Origin: Sporomusa termitida
GTDB lineage: Bacteria; Bacillota; Negativicutes; Sporomusales; Sporomusaceae
DNA length: 64,000 bases
Direction of reading: 5' to 3'
Assembly (NCBI RefSeq): GCF_007641255.1
Contig: NZ_CP036259.1
Location: 1,860,001-1,924,000, forward strand
Below, in pieces: positions 52,557 through 62,295 of this stretch (the first letter of the stretch is position 1; each line of letters opens with the position of its first letter). A program made the position numbers and the translations under genes. Below the pieces are notes generated by a model. It saw nothing but the letters and a program-made list of their open reading frames with translations, made no database searches and had not been told where the DNA came from.

Positions 52557-55500
52557 GTGTTGCTGCGCAGACTAGAGGCCTATGGCTTCAAATCATTTGC
52601 CGAAAGAACAGAATTAGAGTTTGGCCGGGGAATAACAGCGATTGTCGGTCCAAACGGCAGCGGTAAAAGCAATATTTCCGATGCCATTCGCTGGGCGCTT
52701 GGCGAGCAGAGCCTGCGGACCCTGCGGGGCACCAGGCTGGAAGATGTCATTTTTGTAGGCAGTGCTAACCGCAGGCCGCTGGGGGTAGCAGAGGTGTCAT
52801 TGATCTTTGACAACACCGACGGGCGGCTGCCGTTAGACTTCAGTGAGGTGACCATTACCAGACGTGTATTTAGATCAGGCGACAGCGAATATTATATTAA
52901 CAAAACGCCCTGCCGCCTTAAGGATATCCATGATATTCTGGCCGACACCGGGCTGGGCCGTGAGTCAATGACGGTGATCGGGCAGAACAAAGTTGATGAA
53001 ATTTTGAGCAGCAAGCCGGAGGAACGGCGGCTCTTATTTGAAGAGGCAGCCGGTATAACTAAGTATAAACAACGTAAGCGGGAAGCCTTGCGTAAGCTGG
53101 ATGATACCGAACAAAATCTCATCCGGGTCAGTGATATTACCTCAGAGCTGGAAAGCCAGCTGGAGCCGTTAAAGGAAAGCGCAGCCAGGACCGGCACTTT
53201 TAATAAGCTGAATGCTGAACTGATCGCCTGTCAGGCTACAGTACTGCTGGAACGCTTGAGCAAGGCAGAACGGCTGGTAGCAAGCGCCAACCTGGAGCAG
53301 ACCCACTTAACCGACAGCAGCATTGCCGCCCAAACCCGGTTAACATCAACGGAAACCGCAAAGGAATCGCTGGTGCTGCAGGCGGCTCAAACCGATGCGC
53401 AAATTGCCCATACTGATAAAGAGATCAGTGAGGTCGCAACGGAAATAGAACGGCTTGATAGCCGGAGTGGAATATTGAGTGAACGAATTGAGCAGGGCTG
53501 TAAGGCTAAATTGCGTCTTAACGAGGCTGCCATACGGCTTGGGGCTGAACAGGAAGCGGCAGGGGAAAAGCTGGCTGAACTGCAGAACAGCCTGGCGATT
53601 AAACAGCAGCAGCAGCTTGCTGTTCAACAAGAGATAGCCGCTCAAAACACCCGTAATGATCAGCTTATTGCCAGTATCAGACAGATCGAGCAGCAATTAG
53701 CCGCCGGTCAGGAAGTGACATTTGACCATTTGCAGCAGTCTGTTAATGAACGTAACAACCTGCATGTACAGGAGCGTGACTTGGCGGCCTTATCCGTCCG
53801 GGGCAATAAGCTCCAGGAAGAATACGCCGGGTACCGGCAGCAACAGTGTGAGGTTAATACCAGGAAAACGGAGCTTCAGCAAGAATTGCATTGTCTTGTT
53901 ACCGCCCAGCAGGCATTAAAAAGACAGGCGGCGGCCTTAAGGCAGGAGATAATTCCTCTGGAGAATCGTTTTAAAGTAGAGGCCGCAAAAGAACAGCAGT
54001 TGCTCGGAACAGTGCAGGAAACCTCTTCCCGGCTCAGCGTCCTGACAAGCATGCAATATGAATTAGAAGGATTCGGCCGGGCAATAAAAGGGATACTAAA
54101 AAGCCGCCATTCCTGGCGGGATGGCATTTGTGGCGCGGTTGCCCAGCTAATAACCGTTCCCGATAAATATGTCAATGCCATTGAGGTGGCACTCGGCGGG
54201 GCTCAGCAGCACCTTGTCGCTGATACGGAGCAAACCGCCAAGCAGGCTATTGCTTTTTTAAAAATGCAGAATCTGGGCCGGGCAACGTTTTTACCTTTAA
54301 ATACAATCAGATTAACCAGACCCAGAGAGGCTGAGCTGCTGGCAGCCGGTCAGTCAGGCGCCCTTGGTTTTGCTGCTGATGTGGTTGCGGTTGATGAGCG
54401 GTTCCGGCCTGTAATCAATTATCTTTTAGGGCGGATCATTATTGCCGGCACCATTGATGATGCGCTTGGCATTGCCCGGAACGGCGGTTTTTCGTTCCGG
54501 ATTGTTACGCTTGATGGGGAAATAGTTAATCCCGGGGGATCGCTGACAGGCGGCAGTGTGGCCAGAAAAGAAGCCAGCTTTATGGCCAGAACTAATGAAA
54601 TTGGTGTACTTAAGCAGAAACTGGCGGTTTTGCAGAATAAAAGGCTGAGTTGTGAACAGGAAAAAGCAGCTTTAGAGAGTGCGATTACGGGGATTAATTC
54701 CCAAATTACCGGGCTTGAGTCCCAAGCCGGTGAGGCCGAGCTTCGCCAGGCCGAGTTGACTATTTATATAGATAAGGCTGGTTCTGATGCCGGCAGATAT
54801 GAGCTGGCCCTCAAAACACTAAGTGCTGAAATTGCTGAGTGCCAGCAGGAAAGCAGCCAGTGCCGGCAAAAAATTGAAGATAGTAAGGCGGCGATTGCCT
54901 TACTGGCAAACCGGGACAGCAGTCATAAAACCCAGGTTGCTGACTGGCAAAGCGAGCTAAGGGCAGTTAAAGCTGAGCAGCAGTCTGTAGCCGAAGAGCT
55001 AACAGATGCCAAGATTAGAGTGAGCGTTACTACCCAGGACATAGCCGTTACCGGTTCAGCCTGTGAACAATATAAGCAGACCCTTGCTGCCCTGGCGGCT
55101 GACCTTGCCCGCCTGCGGGCAGAAGAAAACCAGCTTCAGGCTGAGATCGGACAAGCCCAGGCCGAACTTGTTGCCTTGGCGGGCCGCAAAGAAAATATGC
55201 AGGCGGCCAAAGGCCGGTTGGCGGAAGTACGCCAGGTGCATTATGCCGCAAAACTGGAATTGCTGGTAAATAGCCAGCGATTAGATAAAGAGATAAAAGA
55301 GCTGCGCCGGCAAAGCAACGATTTACAGGCCCGCCTGCATGAAACAGAGCTGCTCATCACTAAATACAGCTATGAAGCAGCCACGTGTAATGAGCAGATC
55401 ACCGGGCAAATGGCCTTAACGGTTGAAGCAGCCAGGGCCTTGAAAAAATCAGAGTCTATTGAACAATTATTGCAAATGATAACTCATCTTGAACGTCAAA

Positions 55501-56114
55501 TTGCTGCCCTTGGACCGATTAATCCGGCAGCTATTGATGAACATAAACGGGTTCAGGAACGGTATAATTTCTTGCAGGAGCAGTCGAATGATTTGCTGCA
55601 GGCCAAGGAATATTTGACATCAGTCCTTAAAGATATTGACTCCACTATGTCGCGCCAGTTTAACACCGCGTTTACATTGATAAGCCAATATTTCGGTGAG
55701 GTGTTTGTTCGCTTGTTTGGTGGCGGCCGGGCCGAGCTTGTCTTGCTTGAGCCAGGCAATATCCTGGAGACCGGAATCGATATTATTGTGCAGCCGCCGG
55801 GCAAGAAATTGCAGAACCTGGCCCTGTTATCAGGCGGCGAGAGGGCACTTACCGTAATTGCCCTCTTATTTGCCATATTAACATACCGGCCGGCCCCGTT
55901 TTGTGTAGTGGATGAAATCGACGCAGCGCTTGATGAAGCCAATGTCCAGCGCTTTAGTGAATTTTTACGGGACTACGCGCAAAGTACCCAGTTTATTGTC
56001 GTGACTCACCGTAAGGGGACTATGGAAGCTGCCGGTGTCCTCCATGGTGTCACCATGGAGGAGTCGGGAATATCCCGGCTGATTTCAGTAAAGTTTATGG
56101 ATAAAGTCGGGTAA
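52557..56114 (+). CDS. smc: Chromosome segregation ATPase SMC
   Basis: SMC organises and segregates chromosomes with ScpA and ScpB. Walker A GPNGSGKS lies at 31-38, two long coiled coils surround the hinge (about 505-650, with GGSLTGGS near its end) and the C-terminal head has LLSGGERAL and the Walker B CVVDEIDAALDEAN. The frame opens at 52446, but GTG 52557, eight bases after AAGGG, gives MLLRRLEAYGFKSF and 1185 residues, matching the family. A promoter precedes it and ftsY follows. Confidence 0.95.
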   Translation: MLLRRLEAYGFKSFAERTELEFGRGITAIVGPNGSGKSNISDAIRWALGEQSLRTLRGTRLEDVIFVGSANRRPLGVAEVSLIFDNTDGRLPLDFSEVTITRRVFRSGDSEYYINKTPCRLKDIHDILADTGLGRESMTVIGQNKVDEILSSKPEERRLLFEEAAGITKYKQRKREALRKLDDTEQNLIRVSDITSELESQLEPLKESAARTGTFNKLNAELIACQATVLLERLSKAERLVASANLEQTHLTDSSIAAQTRLTSTETAKESLVLQAAQTDAQIAHTDKEISEVATEIERLDSRSGILSERIEQGCKAKLRLNEAAIRLGAEQEAAGEKLAELQNSLAIKQQQQLAVQQEIAAQNTRNDQLIASIRQIEQQLAAGQEVTFDHLQQSVNERNNLHVQERDLAALSVRGNKLQEEYAGYRQQQCEVNTRKTELQQELHCLVTAQQALKRQAAALRQEIIPLENRFKVEAAKEQQLLGTVQETSSRLSVLTSMQYELEGFGRAIKGILKSRHSWRDGICGAVAQLITVPDKYVNAIEVALGGAQQHLVADTEQTAKQAIAFLKMQNLGRATFLPLNTIRLTRPREAELLAAGQSGALGFAADVVAVDERFRPVINYLLGRIIIAGTIDDALGIARNGGFSFRIVTLDGEIVNPGGSLTGGSVARKEASFMARTNEIGVLKQKLAVLQNKRLSCEQEKAALESAITGINSQITGLESQAGEAELRQAELTIYIDKAGSDAGRYELALKTLSAEIAECQQESSQCRQKIEDSKAAIALLANRDSSHKTQVADWQSELRAVKAEQQSVAEELTDAKIRVSVTTQDIAVTGSACEQYKQTLAALAADLARLRAEENQLQAEIGQAQAELVALAGRKENMQAAKGRLAEVRQVHYAAKLELLVNSQRLDKEIKELRRQSNDLQARLHETELLITKYSYEAATCNEQITGQMALTVEAARALKKSESIEQLLQMITHLERQIAALGPINPAAIDEHKRVQERYNFLQEQSNDLLQAKEYLTSVLKDIDSTMSRQFNTAFTLISQYFGEVFVRLFGGGRAELVLLEPGNILETGIDIIVQPPGKKLQNLALLSGGERALTVIALLFAILTYRPAPFCVVDEIDAALDEANVQRFSEFLRDYAQSTQFIVVTHRKGTMEAAGVLHGVTMEESGISRLISVKFMDKVG

Positions 56115-56145
56115 TAAGAATCGGAAATGGTTGGAGGACTGAAGG

Positions 56146-57063
56146 ATGGGTTTCTTTAATAAATTAAAGGCAGGCCTGGAAAAAACCAGAAAGAGTTTTA
56201 CTGAGAAAATCGAGCAGTTGGTGATTGGTTATGCCACCATCGATGATGAATTTCTTGATGATGTTGAGGCCGTATTGCTGTCGGCTGATGTGGGCGTACC
56301 TACTACTGCCACCTTGATGGCAGAAATCCGCAATGGTATTAAGAGTAAAGAGATTAATTCGCCTGATGACCTAAAACCCTTTTTACAAACAAAAATCAGT
56401 GCCATGCTGCTGGACAAAGCCGTAGCTGAACCGATTTCCCATAAACCGCCGGTGGTAATGCTGATTGTTGGTGTAAATGGTGTGGGCAAAACCACTACCA
56501 TTGGTAAACTAGCCAGTTATTATCAGGAAGAGGGAAAAAAAGTTCTTATTGCCGCTGCCGATACCTTCCGGGCGGCGGCTATCGACCAGCTTGAGGTCTG
56601 GGGGCAGCGTACCGGTACAGAAGTGATTAAGCATGCCGAAGGCTCTGATCCTGCGGCTGTGGCTTTTGATGCCGTCCAGGCCGCAAAAGCCCGAAAAGTG
56701 GATATCATTATTATTGATACCGCCGGCCGCCTGCATACTAAATCAAACCTGATGGAAGAACTAAAAAAGATAAACAGGGTAATTGCCAAAGAAATTCCGG
56801 AGGCACCGCATGAAACCTTATTGGTACTTGACGCTACTACCGGGCAAAATGCGATAAACCAGGCCAAGCTGTTTGGCGATGCGGTGACATTATCAGGGGT
56901 AGTACTTACGAAATTAGACGGGACGGCCAAAGGCGGGGTTGTCATTGCTATTAATAATGAACTTAGTTTGCCTGTTAAATGGATAGGGGTGGGGGAAGGC
57001 GTAAATGATCTCCGGCCCTTTGCTGCTGCCGAGTTTGCCGGTGCCCTATTTGCCGACAAGTAA
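56146..57063 (+). CDS. ftsY: Signal recognition particle receptor FtsY
   Basis: FtsY is the SRP receptor GTPase at the membrane. A short N-terminal helical region precedes the NG domain: GVNGVGKTTT at 109-118, DTAGR and TKLDGTAKGG are the GTPase motifs. At 305 residues it lacks the long acidic A domain of E. coli FtsY, as usual in Firmicutes. GGAGGACTGAAGG precedes the ATG. Confidence 0.95.
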   Translation: MGFFNKLKAGLEKTRKSFTEKIEQLVIGYATIDDEFLDDVEAVLLSADVGVPTTATLMAEIRNGIKSKEINSPDDLKPFLQTKISAMLLDKAVAEPISHKPPVVMLIVGVNGVGKTTTIGKLASYYQEEGKKVLIAAADTFRAAAIDQLEVWGQRTGTEVIKHAEGSDPAAVAFDAVQAAKARKVDIIIIDTAGRLHTKSNLMEELKKINRVIAKEIPEAPHETLLVLDATTGQNAINQAKLFGDAVTLSGVVLTKLDGTAKGGVVIAINNELSLPVKWIGVGEGVNDLRPFAAAEFAGALFADK

Positions 57064-57069
57064 TTTTAC

Positions 57070-57098
57070 TTGACATGCCATTTTGTTTTCGCTATAAT
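57070..57098 (+). promoter_or_regulatory. Consensus promoter of ylxM-ffh
   Basis: TTGACA (57070-57075), 17 bases, TATAAT (57093-57098): a perfect match in the gap after ftsY. It would drive ylxM, ffh and the ribosomal genes after them. Confidence 0.88.
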
Positions 57099-57143
57099 CA
57101 ATGGTGTAAAGGAATTTACCTTGTCACTTAAGCAGGTGAATGT

Positions 57144-57512
57144 ATGGATCGCATGTTGAATAAAGTGCTACGGGTGGGGCAGCTTTACGATTTTTATAAC
57201 GCACTGTTAACTGATAAACAGCGGGAATGCCTAAATATGCATTATCTGCAGGACCTATCACTGGCTGAAATAGCGGATGAGTTCGGTGTATCCCGTCAGG
57301 CTGTTCATGACATCTTGCGACGGGCTGAACGCACCTTAGAGGAATACGAAAAAAAACTTGGTCTGGCTGCCCGTTACAGCGAGGAACGCAGGCTAATTGC
57401 TGCCGTTGTCAGCAGCTTGGGACAGCTACCGCCTACAATACGGAATCTGCCTGAATTGAGTCAGGCCCTGAGGCAGTTACATTCATTGCTGGAAGACACC
57501 CGGGAGGTGTGA
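57144..57512 (+). CDS. ylxM: YlxM family helix-turn-helix protein
   Basis: YlxM is a small helical protein, co-encoded with ffh, that binds SRP components in some Firmicutes. The YDFYNALLTDKQRECLNMHYL start and a sigma-70 region-4-like helix-turn-helix (SLAEIADEFGVSRQAVHDILRRAE, about residues 35-58) identify it. It has 122 residues, a little longer than usual. It stops eight bases before ffh. Confidence 0.9.
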   Translation: MDRMLNKVLRVGQLYDFYNALLTDKQRECLNMHYLQDLSLAEIADEFGVSRQAVHDILRRAERTLEEYEKKLGLAARYSEERRLIAAVVSSLGQLPPTIRNLPELSQALRQLHSLLEDTREV

Positions 57513-57519
57513 CATAATC

Positions 57520-58860
57520 ATGGTTTTTGAGAGCTTGGCCGATAAACTTCAGCAAACTTTTAAAAAGCTGCGGGGCAGAGGTAAATTGTCGGAAACTGAT
57601 GTTACCGATGCCCTCAAAGAGGTGCGGATGGCCCTCTTGGAGGCTGATGTCAACTTTAAAGTAGTAAAAGATTTAGTGGCTAAAATTAAAGAACGGGCCA
57701 TTGGGCAAGAGGTGCTTGACAGCCTGACGCCTGCCCAACACGTCATAAAAATTGTCAACGAGGAACTTACCAACCTGATGGGGGGGACGCAAAGCCGTAT
57801 TGCCATTGCCTCGCGGCCGCCAACGGTTATTATGCTGGTCGGTTTGCAGGGGGCAGGCAAGACCACAACAGCCGGTAAGCTGGCCCATCTGTTAAAGCGC
57901 CAGGGCAAACGGCCGCTCATGGTAGCAGCCGATATCTATCGCCCGGCGGCGATAAAGCAGCTGGAGGTTTTAGGCGAGAAGCTTGAAGTTCCAGTATTTA
58001 CGCTCGGGCAGGAGAATCCGGTTAACATTGCTAAAAAAGCAGTTGACCAGGCGCTGATGATGGCCCGTGATATCGTGATTATTGATACTGCCGGCCGGCT
58101 GCATATTAATGAAGAGCTGATGAATGAGCTCAAGTCGATCAAGCAGACGGTTAAGCCCCATGAAATCCTGCTGGTGGTTGACGCTATGACCGGTCAGGAT
58201 GCAGTGAATGTTGCCGAGTCTTTTAATAATGAGCTTGGGCTGGATGGTATTATTCTGACTAAGCTTGACGGTGATGCCCGTGGTGGTGCTGCCTTGTCAA
58301 TCAAGGCCGTTACCGGTCAGCCGATCAAGTTTGCCGGTATGGGCGAAAAACTTGATGCTCTGGAACCATTTCATCCGGACCGTATGGCTTCGCGCATTTT
58401 GGGAATGGGTGATGTTCTCAGTTTTATTGAAAAGGCTGAGTCGGCCATAAATCTGGAAAAAGCCCAGGAAATGCAGAAGAAACTGAGGAAAGAAGCGTTT
58501 ACTCTGGATGATTTCCTGGAACAGATTGAACAGGTCCGAAACTTGGGACCCCTTGATCAGATTCTCGGCATGATTCCCGGTATGGGTAAGCTGAAACAGC
58601 TGCAGGGGATGGATATGGATGATAAAGAAATAAAGCATATTATTGCGATTATCCGTTCAATGACGGCGAAGGAGCGGCGGGACCCGGCGATTATTAACGG
58701 CAGCCGGCGCAAGCGTATCGCGCTGGGCAGCGGTACCCGCGTTCAGGATGTTAACAGACTGCTTAAGCAGTTTGGTGAAGCCAAAAAGATGATGAAACGC
58801 ATCCAGGAAATGCAGAAAAGCGGCAAAAAGCCAAGCTTTAAACTTCCGTTTATGCGTTAA
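57520..58860 (+). CDS. ffh: Signal recognition particle protein Ffh
   Basis: Ffh is the GTPase of the SRP that brings membrane and secreted proteins to FtsY. The NG domain has [10 protein letters not shown] at 108-117, DTAGR and [10 protein letters not shown]; the methionine-rich M domain (about 300-446) binds the RNA and the signal peptide. It has 446 residues. rpsP follows after 47 bases. Confidence 0.96.
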   Translation: MVFESLADKLQQTFKKLRGRGKLSETDVTDALKEVRMALLEADVNFKVVKDLVAKIKERAIGQEVLDSLTPAQHVIKIVNEELTNLMGGTQSRIAIASRPPTVIMLVGLQGAGKTTTAGKLAHLLKRQGKRPLMVAADIYRPAAIKQLEVLGEKLEVPVFTLGQENPVNIAKKAVDQALMMARDIVIIDTAGRLHINEELMNELKSIKQTVKPHEILLVVDAMTGQDAVNVAESFNNELGLDGIILTKLDGDARGGAALSIKAVTGQPIKFAGMGEKLDALEPFHPDRMASRILGMGDVLSFIEKAESAINLEKAQEMQKKLRKEAFTLDDFLEQIEQVRNLGPLDQILGMIPGMGKLKQLQGMDMDDKEIKHIIAIIRSMTAKERRDPAIINGSRRKRIALGSGTRVQDVNRLLKQFGEAKKMMKRIQEMQKSGKKPSFKLPFMR

Positions 58861-58907
58861 TACATTTTACACATAATTGGGGATATTTTGAGAAGGAGGT
58901 GACTATA

Positions 58908-59189
58908 ATGGCAGTTAAAATCCGTTTAAAACGCATGGGCGCTAAGAAACGTCCTTTCTATCGCATAGTAGTGGCTGATTCCCGTTCGCCGCGGGACGGA
59001 CGCTTTATTGAGAATCTGGGACATTACGACTCTACAACCGAACCGGGTGTAATCAAGATTGATGAAGACAAAGCCCTGGAATGGTTGCAAAAAGGTGCTC
59101 AACCTACTGATACTGTGAAAAACCTGCTCAGCAAAGCAGGTGTCCTGAAAAAATGGGATGAAGTAAAACGTACTAAGAAAGAAGCGTAG
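58908..59189 (+). CDS. rpsP: 30S ribosomal protein S16
   Basis: The 93-residue protein begins [20 protein letters not shown], the standard S16 N-terminus. An upstream GTG at 58899 overlaps the AAGGAGGTG ribosome site, so ATG 58908 is chosen. rpsP-khpA-ylqD-rimM-trmD-rplS is the conserved ribosome block of Firmicutes. Confidence 0.97.
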   Translation: MAVKIRLKRMGAKKRPFYRIVVADSRSPRDGRFIENLGHYDSTTEPGVIKIDEDKALEWLQKGAQPTDTVKNLLSKAGVLKKWDEVKRTKKEA

Positions 59190-59211
59190 AGAAACGAGGC
59201 GTGATAACTAC

Positions 59212-59439
59212 ATGAAGGAACTAGTCGAAGTTATCGCCAAAGCATTAGTGAAAAACCCGGAACAAGTCAATGTGAATGAGACAACCGATAATTCGGGTAC
59301 AGTCTATGAACTGCATGTGGCCCCGGAAGATATGGGGAAAATAATTGGCAAACAAGGCCGTATCGCCAAAGCCATTCGCACTGTAGTTAAAGCTGCCGCC
59401 ACCCGGGAAAACAAACGAGTAATGGTGGAAATATTATAA
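59212..59439 (+). CDS. khpA: KH-domain RNA-binding protein KhpA
   Basis: This single KH-domain protein of 75 residues, with IIGKQGRIAKAIRTVVKA carrying the GxxG loop (GKQG), binds RNA and works with KhpB in Gram-positive division and gene control. GAGGCG precedes the ATG. Its place between rpsP and ylqD is conserved. Confidence 0.92.
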   Translation: MKELVEVIAKALVKNPEQVNVNETTDNSGTVYELHVAPEDMGKIIGKQGRIAKAIRTVVKAAATRENKRVMVEIL

Positions 59440-59474
59440 ATAAGCTATTAATCTGAACCAAAGGGGTGGAATAA

Positions 59475-59891
59475 ATGGCTGGCATTGAGAGCTTGACAAT
59501 TAAGTGTCCGGTGACCATTAAAGCTAAAGTAACAGAAGACCTCAAGGCGCATCTGGCGGCTGAAATTCAGGAAGCCATAAAAAAAGCCGACATAGAACTC
59601 CAGCAAATTGAGTTTCATGCCAAGCGGATGATGACTGAGCAGGCGAAACAAGACGCGCAGGGGCTTGTTGGCTTGCGGCAGCAGATTGATGCTGAACGTC
59701 AAAAACGCTTTGAATTTAAAAATCATATGTTGGAAAAACTAAAAGAGACAGCACAACTGGAAATTGGTGCGGAAATCGTTCAGGGTACTATGGATCGTGT
59801 CGTTGCCATAAGTCTTGGTGATGACCTGCATAAACTGATGGCGACCGAAATTTTGCTGGAAGACGGCAAAATCATTGCTTTCCGTAGTTAG
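59475..59891 (+). CDS. ylqD: YlqD family protein
   Basis: The 138-residue protein is of unknown function: a beta-type N-terminus (SLTIKCPVTIKAKVTE), a long charged coiled coil (about residues 27-85) and a small C-terminal barrel-like part (LGDDLHKLMATEILLEDGKIIAFRS). YlqD is regularly found between khpA and rimM. AAGGGGTGG precedes the ATG. rimM begins one base after its stop. Confidence 0.85.
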   Translation: MAGIESLTIKCPVTIKAKVTEDLKAHLAAEIQEAIKKADIELQQIEFHAKRMMTEQAKQDAQGLVGLRQQIDAERQKRFEFKNHMLEKLKETAQLEIGAEIVQGTMDRVVAISLGDDLHKLMATEILLEDGKIIAFRS

Positions 59892-59892
59892 T

Positions 59893-60396
59893 ATGCCTGA
59901 AACTGATCTGATAACCATCGGTAAGATTGTTGCCCCGCACGGTGTGCGGGGTGATGTTCGTATATTCCCGCTTACTGATTTCCCTGACCGTTTCCATGCG
60001 CTGAAGACAGTATATGTCGAAAATGTGGGGCAAATGCAACTGGAGTCGGCCCGGCCGCATAAAAAGTTTATTTTACTTAAGTTTGCCGGTATCAACACGA
60101 TGAATGAGGCCGGGAATTTAAGCGGTAAGCTGTTAAAAATCGGGCGGGAGGATCTGGTTCAACTGCCGGCAGGCCAGTATTATATTTTTGATATTATTGG
60201 TCTCAATGTGTTCAATGAAGAAGGCGAACTACTGGGGATCATAACCGATGTCCTGCAGCCTGGCAGCAATGACGTCTATGTCATTGAGACACAAGACAAG
60301 CAGGAGCTGCTGGTGCCTGCAATTAAAGAGGTAGTCAAACAGATTGATATTGCCGGTAAAAAAATGCTGGTAAAACTTCAGGAAGAAATGGATTAA
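59893..60396 (+). CDS. rimM: 16S rRNA processing protein RimM
   Basis: RimM helps mature the 3' domain of the 30S subunit and binds S19. The ITIGKIVAPHGVRGDVRIFPLTDFPDRF start is the family mark, and the second half is a PRC-barrel (about residues 95-167). ATG 59893 gives 167 residues. There is no clear ribosome site, so translation may depend on ribosomes finishing ylqD. Confidence 0.93.
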   Translation: MPETDLITIGKIVAPHGVRGDVRIFPLTDFPDRFHALKTVYVENVGQMQLESARPHKKFILLKFAGINTMNEAGNLSGKLLKIGREDLVQLPAGQYYIFDIIGLNVFNEEGELLGIITDVLQPGSNDVYVIETQDKQELLVPAIKEVVKQIDIAGKKMLVKLQEEMD

Positions 60397-60405
60397 CGAG
60401 GCGTT

Positions 60406-61140
60406 ATGCGTATTGATTTTATTTCGTTATTTCCCGAGATGTTTACCGGACCGCTCGGTCATAGTATTTTAAAGCGGGCTCAGGCCGGCGGGCTTATCTC
60501 TGTACAGGTGACCAACCCCCGGGATTTTACTTACGATAAACATCGTATTGTTGATGATTATCCCTTTGGGGGGGGATCAGGTATGGTTATGAAGCCTGAA
60601 CCAATATTTCGTGCTGTGGAAAGTGTAGTTAATGCCAATAATACTCTAAATAAACGGGTAATATTAATGTGTCCGGGCGGTCAGGTTTTTGATCAGGCTA
60701 AAGCCCGGGAGCTGGCCGGCTATGAGCAGCTTGTCTTTGTTTGCGGCCATTATGAAGGCATTGATGCCCGGATTCGCCGGCATGTAGTTGATGAAGCCAT
60801 TTCCATTGGTGATTATGTGCTGACAGGCGGTGAACTCCCGGCCATGGTGATTGCTGATGCTGTAGCCCGGATGATACCGGGTGTGCTTGGGGCCAATGAT
60901 GGTGCTCAGCATGATTCGTTTTATAATGGTCTGCTGGAATATCCTCAATATACACGCCCGCGCGAGTTTAACGGCTGGGCGGTTCCCGATATTCTGCTTT
61001 CAGGCGACCATGCCAAAATTGAGACCTGGCGGCGTAAGGAATCGTTGCGGGCAACGCTGGAACGGCGGCCGGATTTGTTGGTTAACGCCGAGTTAAGTCC
61101 GCTTGACCGTAAGCTTTTGCAGGAAATAAGATCTGAATAG
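60406..61140 (+). CDS. trmD: tRNA (guanine37-N1)-methyltransferase TrmD
   Basis: TrmD methylates G37 next to the anticodon and prevents frameshifts. It starts [13 protein letters not shown], has the [13 protein letters not shown] loop and the SAM knot segments [12 protein letters not shown] and [16 protein letters not shown]. It has 244 residues. Its stop codon lies in the first copy of a 16-base duplication that also carries ribosome-site-like GGAGG. Confidence 0.96.
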   Translation: MRIDFISLFPEMFTGPLGHSILKRAQAGGLISVQVTNPRDFTYDKHRIVDDYPFGGGSGMVMKPEPIFRAVESVVNANNTLNKRVILMCPGGQVFDQAKARELAGYEQLVFVCGHYEGIDARIRRHVVDEAISIGDYVLTGGELPAMVIADAVARMIPGVLGANDGAQHDSFYNGLLEYPQYTRPREFNGWAVPDILLSGDHAKIETWRRKESLRATLERRPDLLVNAELSPLDRKLLQEIRSE

Positions 61141-61165
61141 ATCGGAGGCTGAATAGATCGGAGGC
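61134..61165. repeat. Tandem 16-base duplication at the trmD stop
   Basis: TGAATAGATCGGAGGC occurs at 61134-61149 and 61150-61165, with TGAAT of a third copy before the next ATG. Each copy has TAGATCGGAGG, so the ribosome-binding site was duplicated; only the second is well spaced for the ATG at 61171. Confidence 0.92.
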
Positions 61166-61170
61166 TGAAT

Positions 61171-61749
61171 ATGGCGGCGCCTGTATATTTAGGCTTAGTG
61201 CATTATCCCATTTATAATAAAAATAATGAGATAATTACAACTGCGATTACTAATTTTGATATTCATGATATCGCCCGTACTGCGCGGACGTATGATCTGC
61301 TGAAATATTTCATTATCCATCCGCTTGACAGTCAGAAAGCTTTAGCTGAGGAAATTATCAACTATTGGCAGGACGGTTATGGTGGACAGTATAATCCTGA
61401 CCGTAAAGAGGCATTAAGCATAGTGGAAGTGATTCCGGACATTGCGGCGGCAGTCGAGTATATCACGGCCAGAGATGGTGCAAAGCCACTGATTGTGACT
61501 ACCGATGCCCGTAAGTATGCCAATACGGTTTCCTACGGCCGGCTTCGCCGGGAAATAACTGATACCGGCAGGCCATGCCTGCTCTTATTTGGTACTGGCT
61601 GGGGCATGGAGAATTCAGTAATGGAGCAGTTTGATTATATACTGGAACCTATTTATGGACCGGGAAGCTACAATCATTTGCCTGTACGCGCAGCGGCAGC
61701 CATCATTCTTGACCGCTTGCTTGGTGAAACCTGGTGGGAAAATGATTAA
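61171..61749 (+). CDS. SPOUT-type RNA methyltransferase (TM1570-like)
   Basis: The 192-residue protein resembles the Thermotoga TM1570 group of knotted SAM-dependent RNA methyltransferases that often follows trmD. The C-terminal knot is suggested by LLLFGTGWGMENSVME and IYGPGSYNHLPVRAAAAIILDRL, with the PVRAAAAI pattern of SPOUT enzymes. The target base is unknown. GGAGG precedes the ATG. It lies between trmD and rplS. Confidence 0.8.
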   Translation: MAAPVYLGLVHYPIYNKNNEIITTAITNFDIHDIARTARTYDLLKYFIIHPLDSQKALAEEIINYWQDGYGGQYNPDRKEALSIVEVIPDIAAAVEYITARDGAKPLIVTTDARKYANTVSYGRLRREITDTGRPCLLLFGTGWGMENSVMEQFDYILEPIYGPGSYNHLPVRAAAAIILDRLLGETWWEND

Positions 61750-61766
61750 ATTACAAGCATTTTAGT

Positions 61767-61795
61767 TTGAGTTACCGGGTAATATGTGGTATACT
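61767..61795 (+). promoter_or_regulatory. Promoter of rplS
   Basis: TTGAGT (61767-61772), 17 bases, TATACT (61790-61795), just before the L19-type leader. Confidence 0.72.
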
Positions 61796-61810
61796 ATTTT
61801 TTGTGTAATA

Positions 61811-61844
61811 CAGGCGGTCCTCTGCCCAGGGGTATGAACGTCTG
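61811..61844 (+). promoter_or_regulatory. L19-type ribosomal protein leader
   Basis: CAGGCG (61811-61816) pairs with CGTCTG (61839-61844) and CCTC (61819-61822) with GGGG (61829-61832). The short two-part stem before rplS is like the L19 leader of low-GC Firmicutes, where L19 controls its own message. Confidence 0.55.
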
Positions 61845-61862
61845 ATATAAGGAGGACATAAA

Positions 61863-62204
61863 GTGAATATTATTCAGATTTTGGAACAGGAACAACTCCG
61901 GCAGGATATTCCGTCTTTTAAGGCCGGCGACACCGTGCGCGTGCATGTAAAGGTTGTTGAGGGAACCCGTGAACGTATTCAGGTTTTCGAAGGTGTGGTA
62001 ATCAAGCGCCAGGGTACCGGTGTACGCGAAACCTTTACGGTAAGACGTGTTTCCTACAACGTTGGCGTAGAGCGTACCTTTCCGGTACATTCGCCGCGTA
62101 TTGACAAGATTGAAGTTATGCGTCGCGGCATTGTTCGCAGAGCCAAGCTTTATTATCTGCGCAACCTTACCGGTAAAGCCGCCCGTATCCGGGAAAAACG
62201 CTAA
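61863..62204 (+). CDS. rplS: 50S ribosomal protein L19
   Basis: L19 lies at the 30S-50S interface. The 113-residue protein has [22 protein letters not shown] and the [17 protein letters not shown] stretch typical of L19. GTG is the start, after AAGGAGG. It has its own promoter and leader, and a terminator follows. Confidence 0.97.
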   Translation: MNIIQILEQEQLRQDIPSFKAGDTVRVHVKVVEGTRERIQVFEGVVIKRQGTGVRETFTVRRVSYNVGVERTFPVHSPRIDKIEVMRRGIVRRAKLYYLRNLTGKAARIREKR

Positions 62205-62218
62205 ATGCAAGAGCGTTC

Positions 62219-62242
62219 AGGGACTGATTTCAGTCCCTTTTC
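62219..62242 (+). terminator. Terminator after rplS
   Basis: AGGGACTG-ATTT-CAGTCCCT is a perfect 8-bp stem followed by TTTTCTT. Confidence 0.85.
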
Positions 62243-62295
62243 TTCATATCTATTAGATAAATTAAAGGCATGCCAATACCGAAAGGAGGCGGGCT

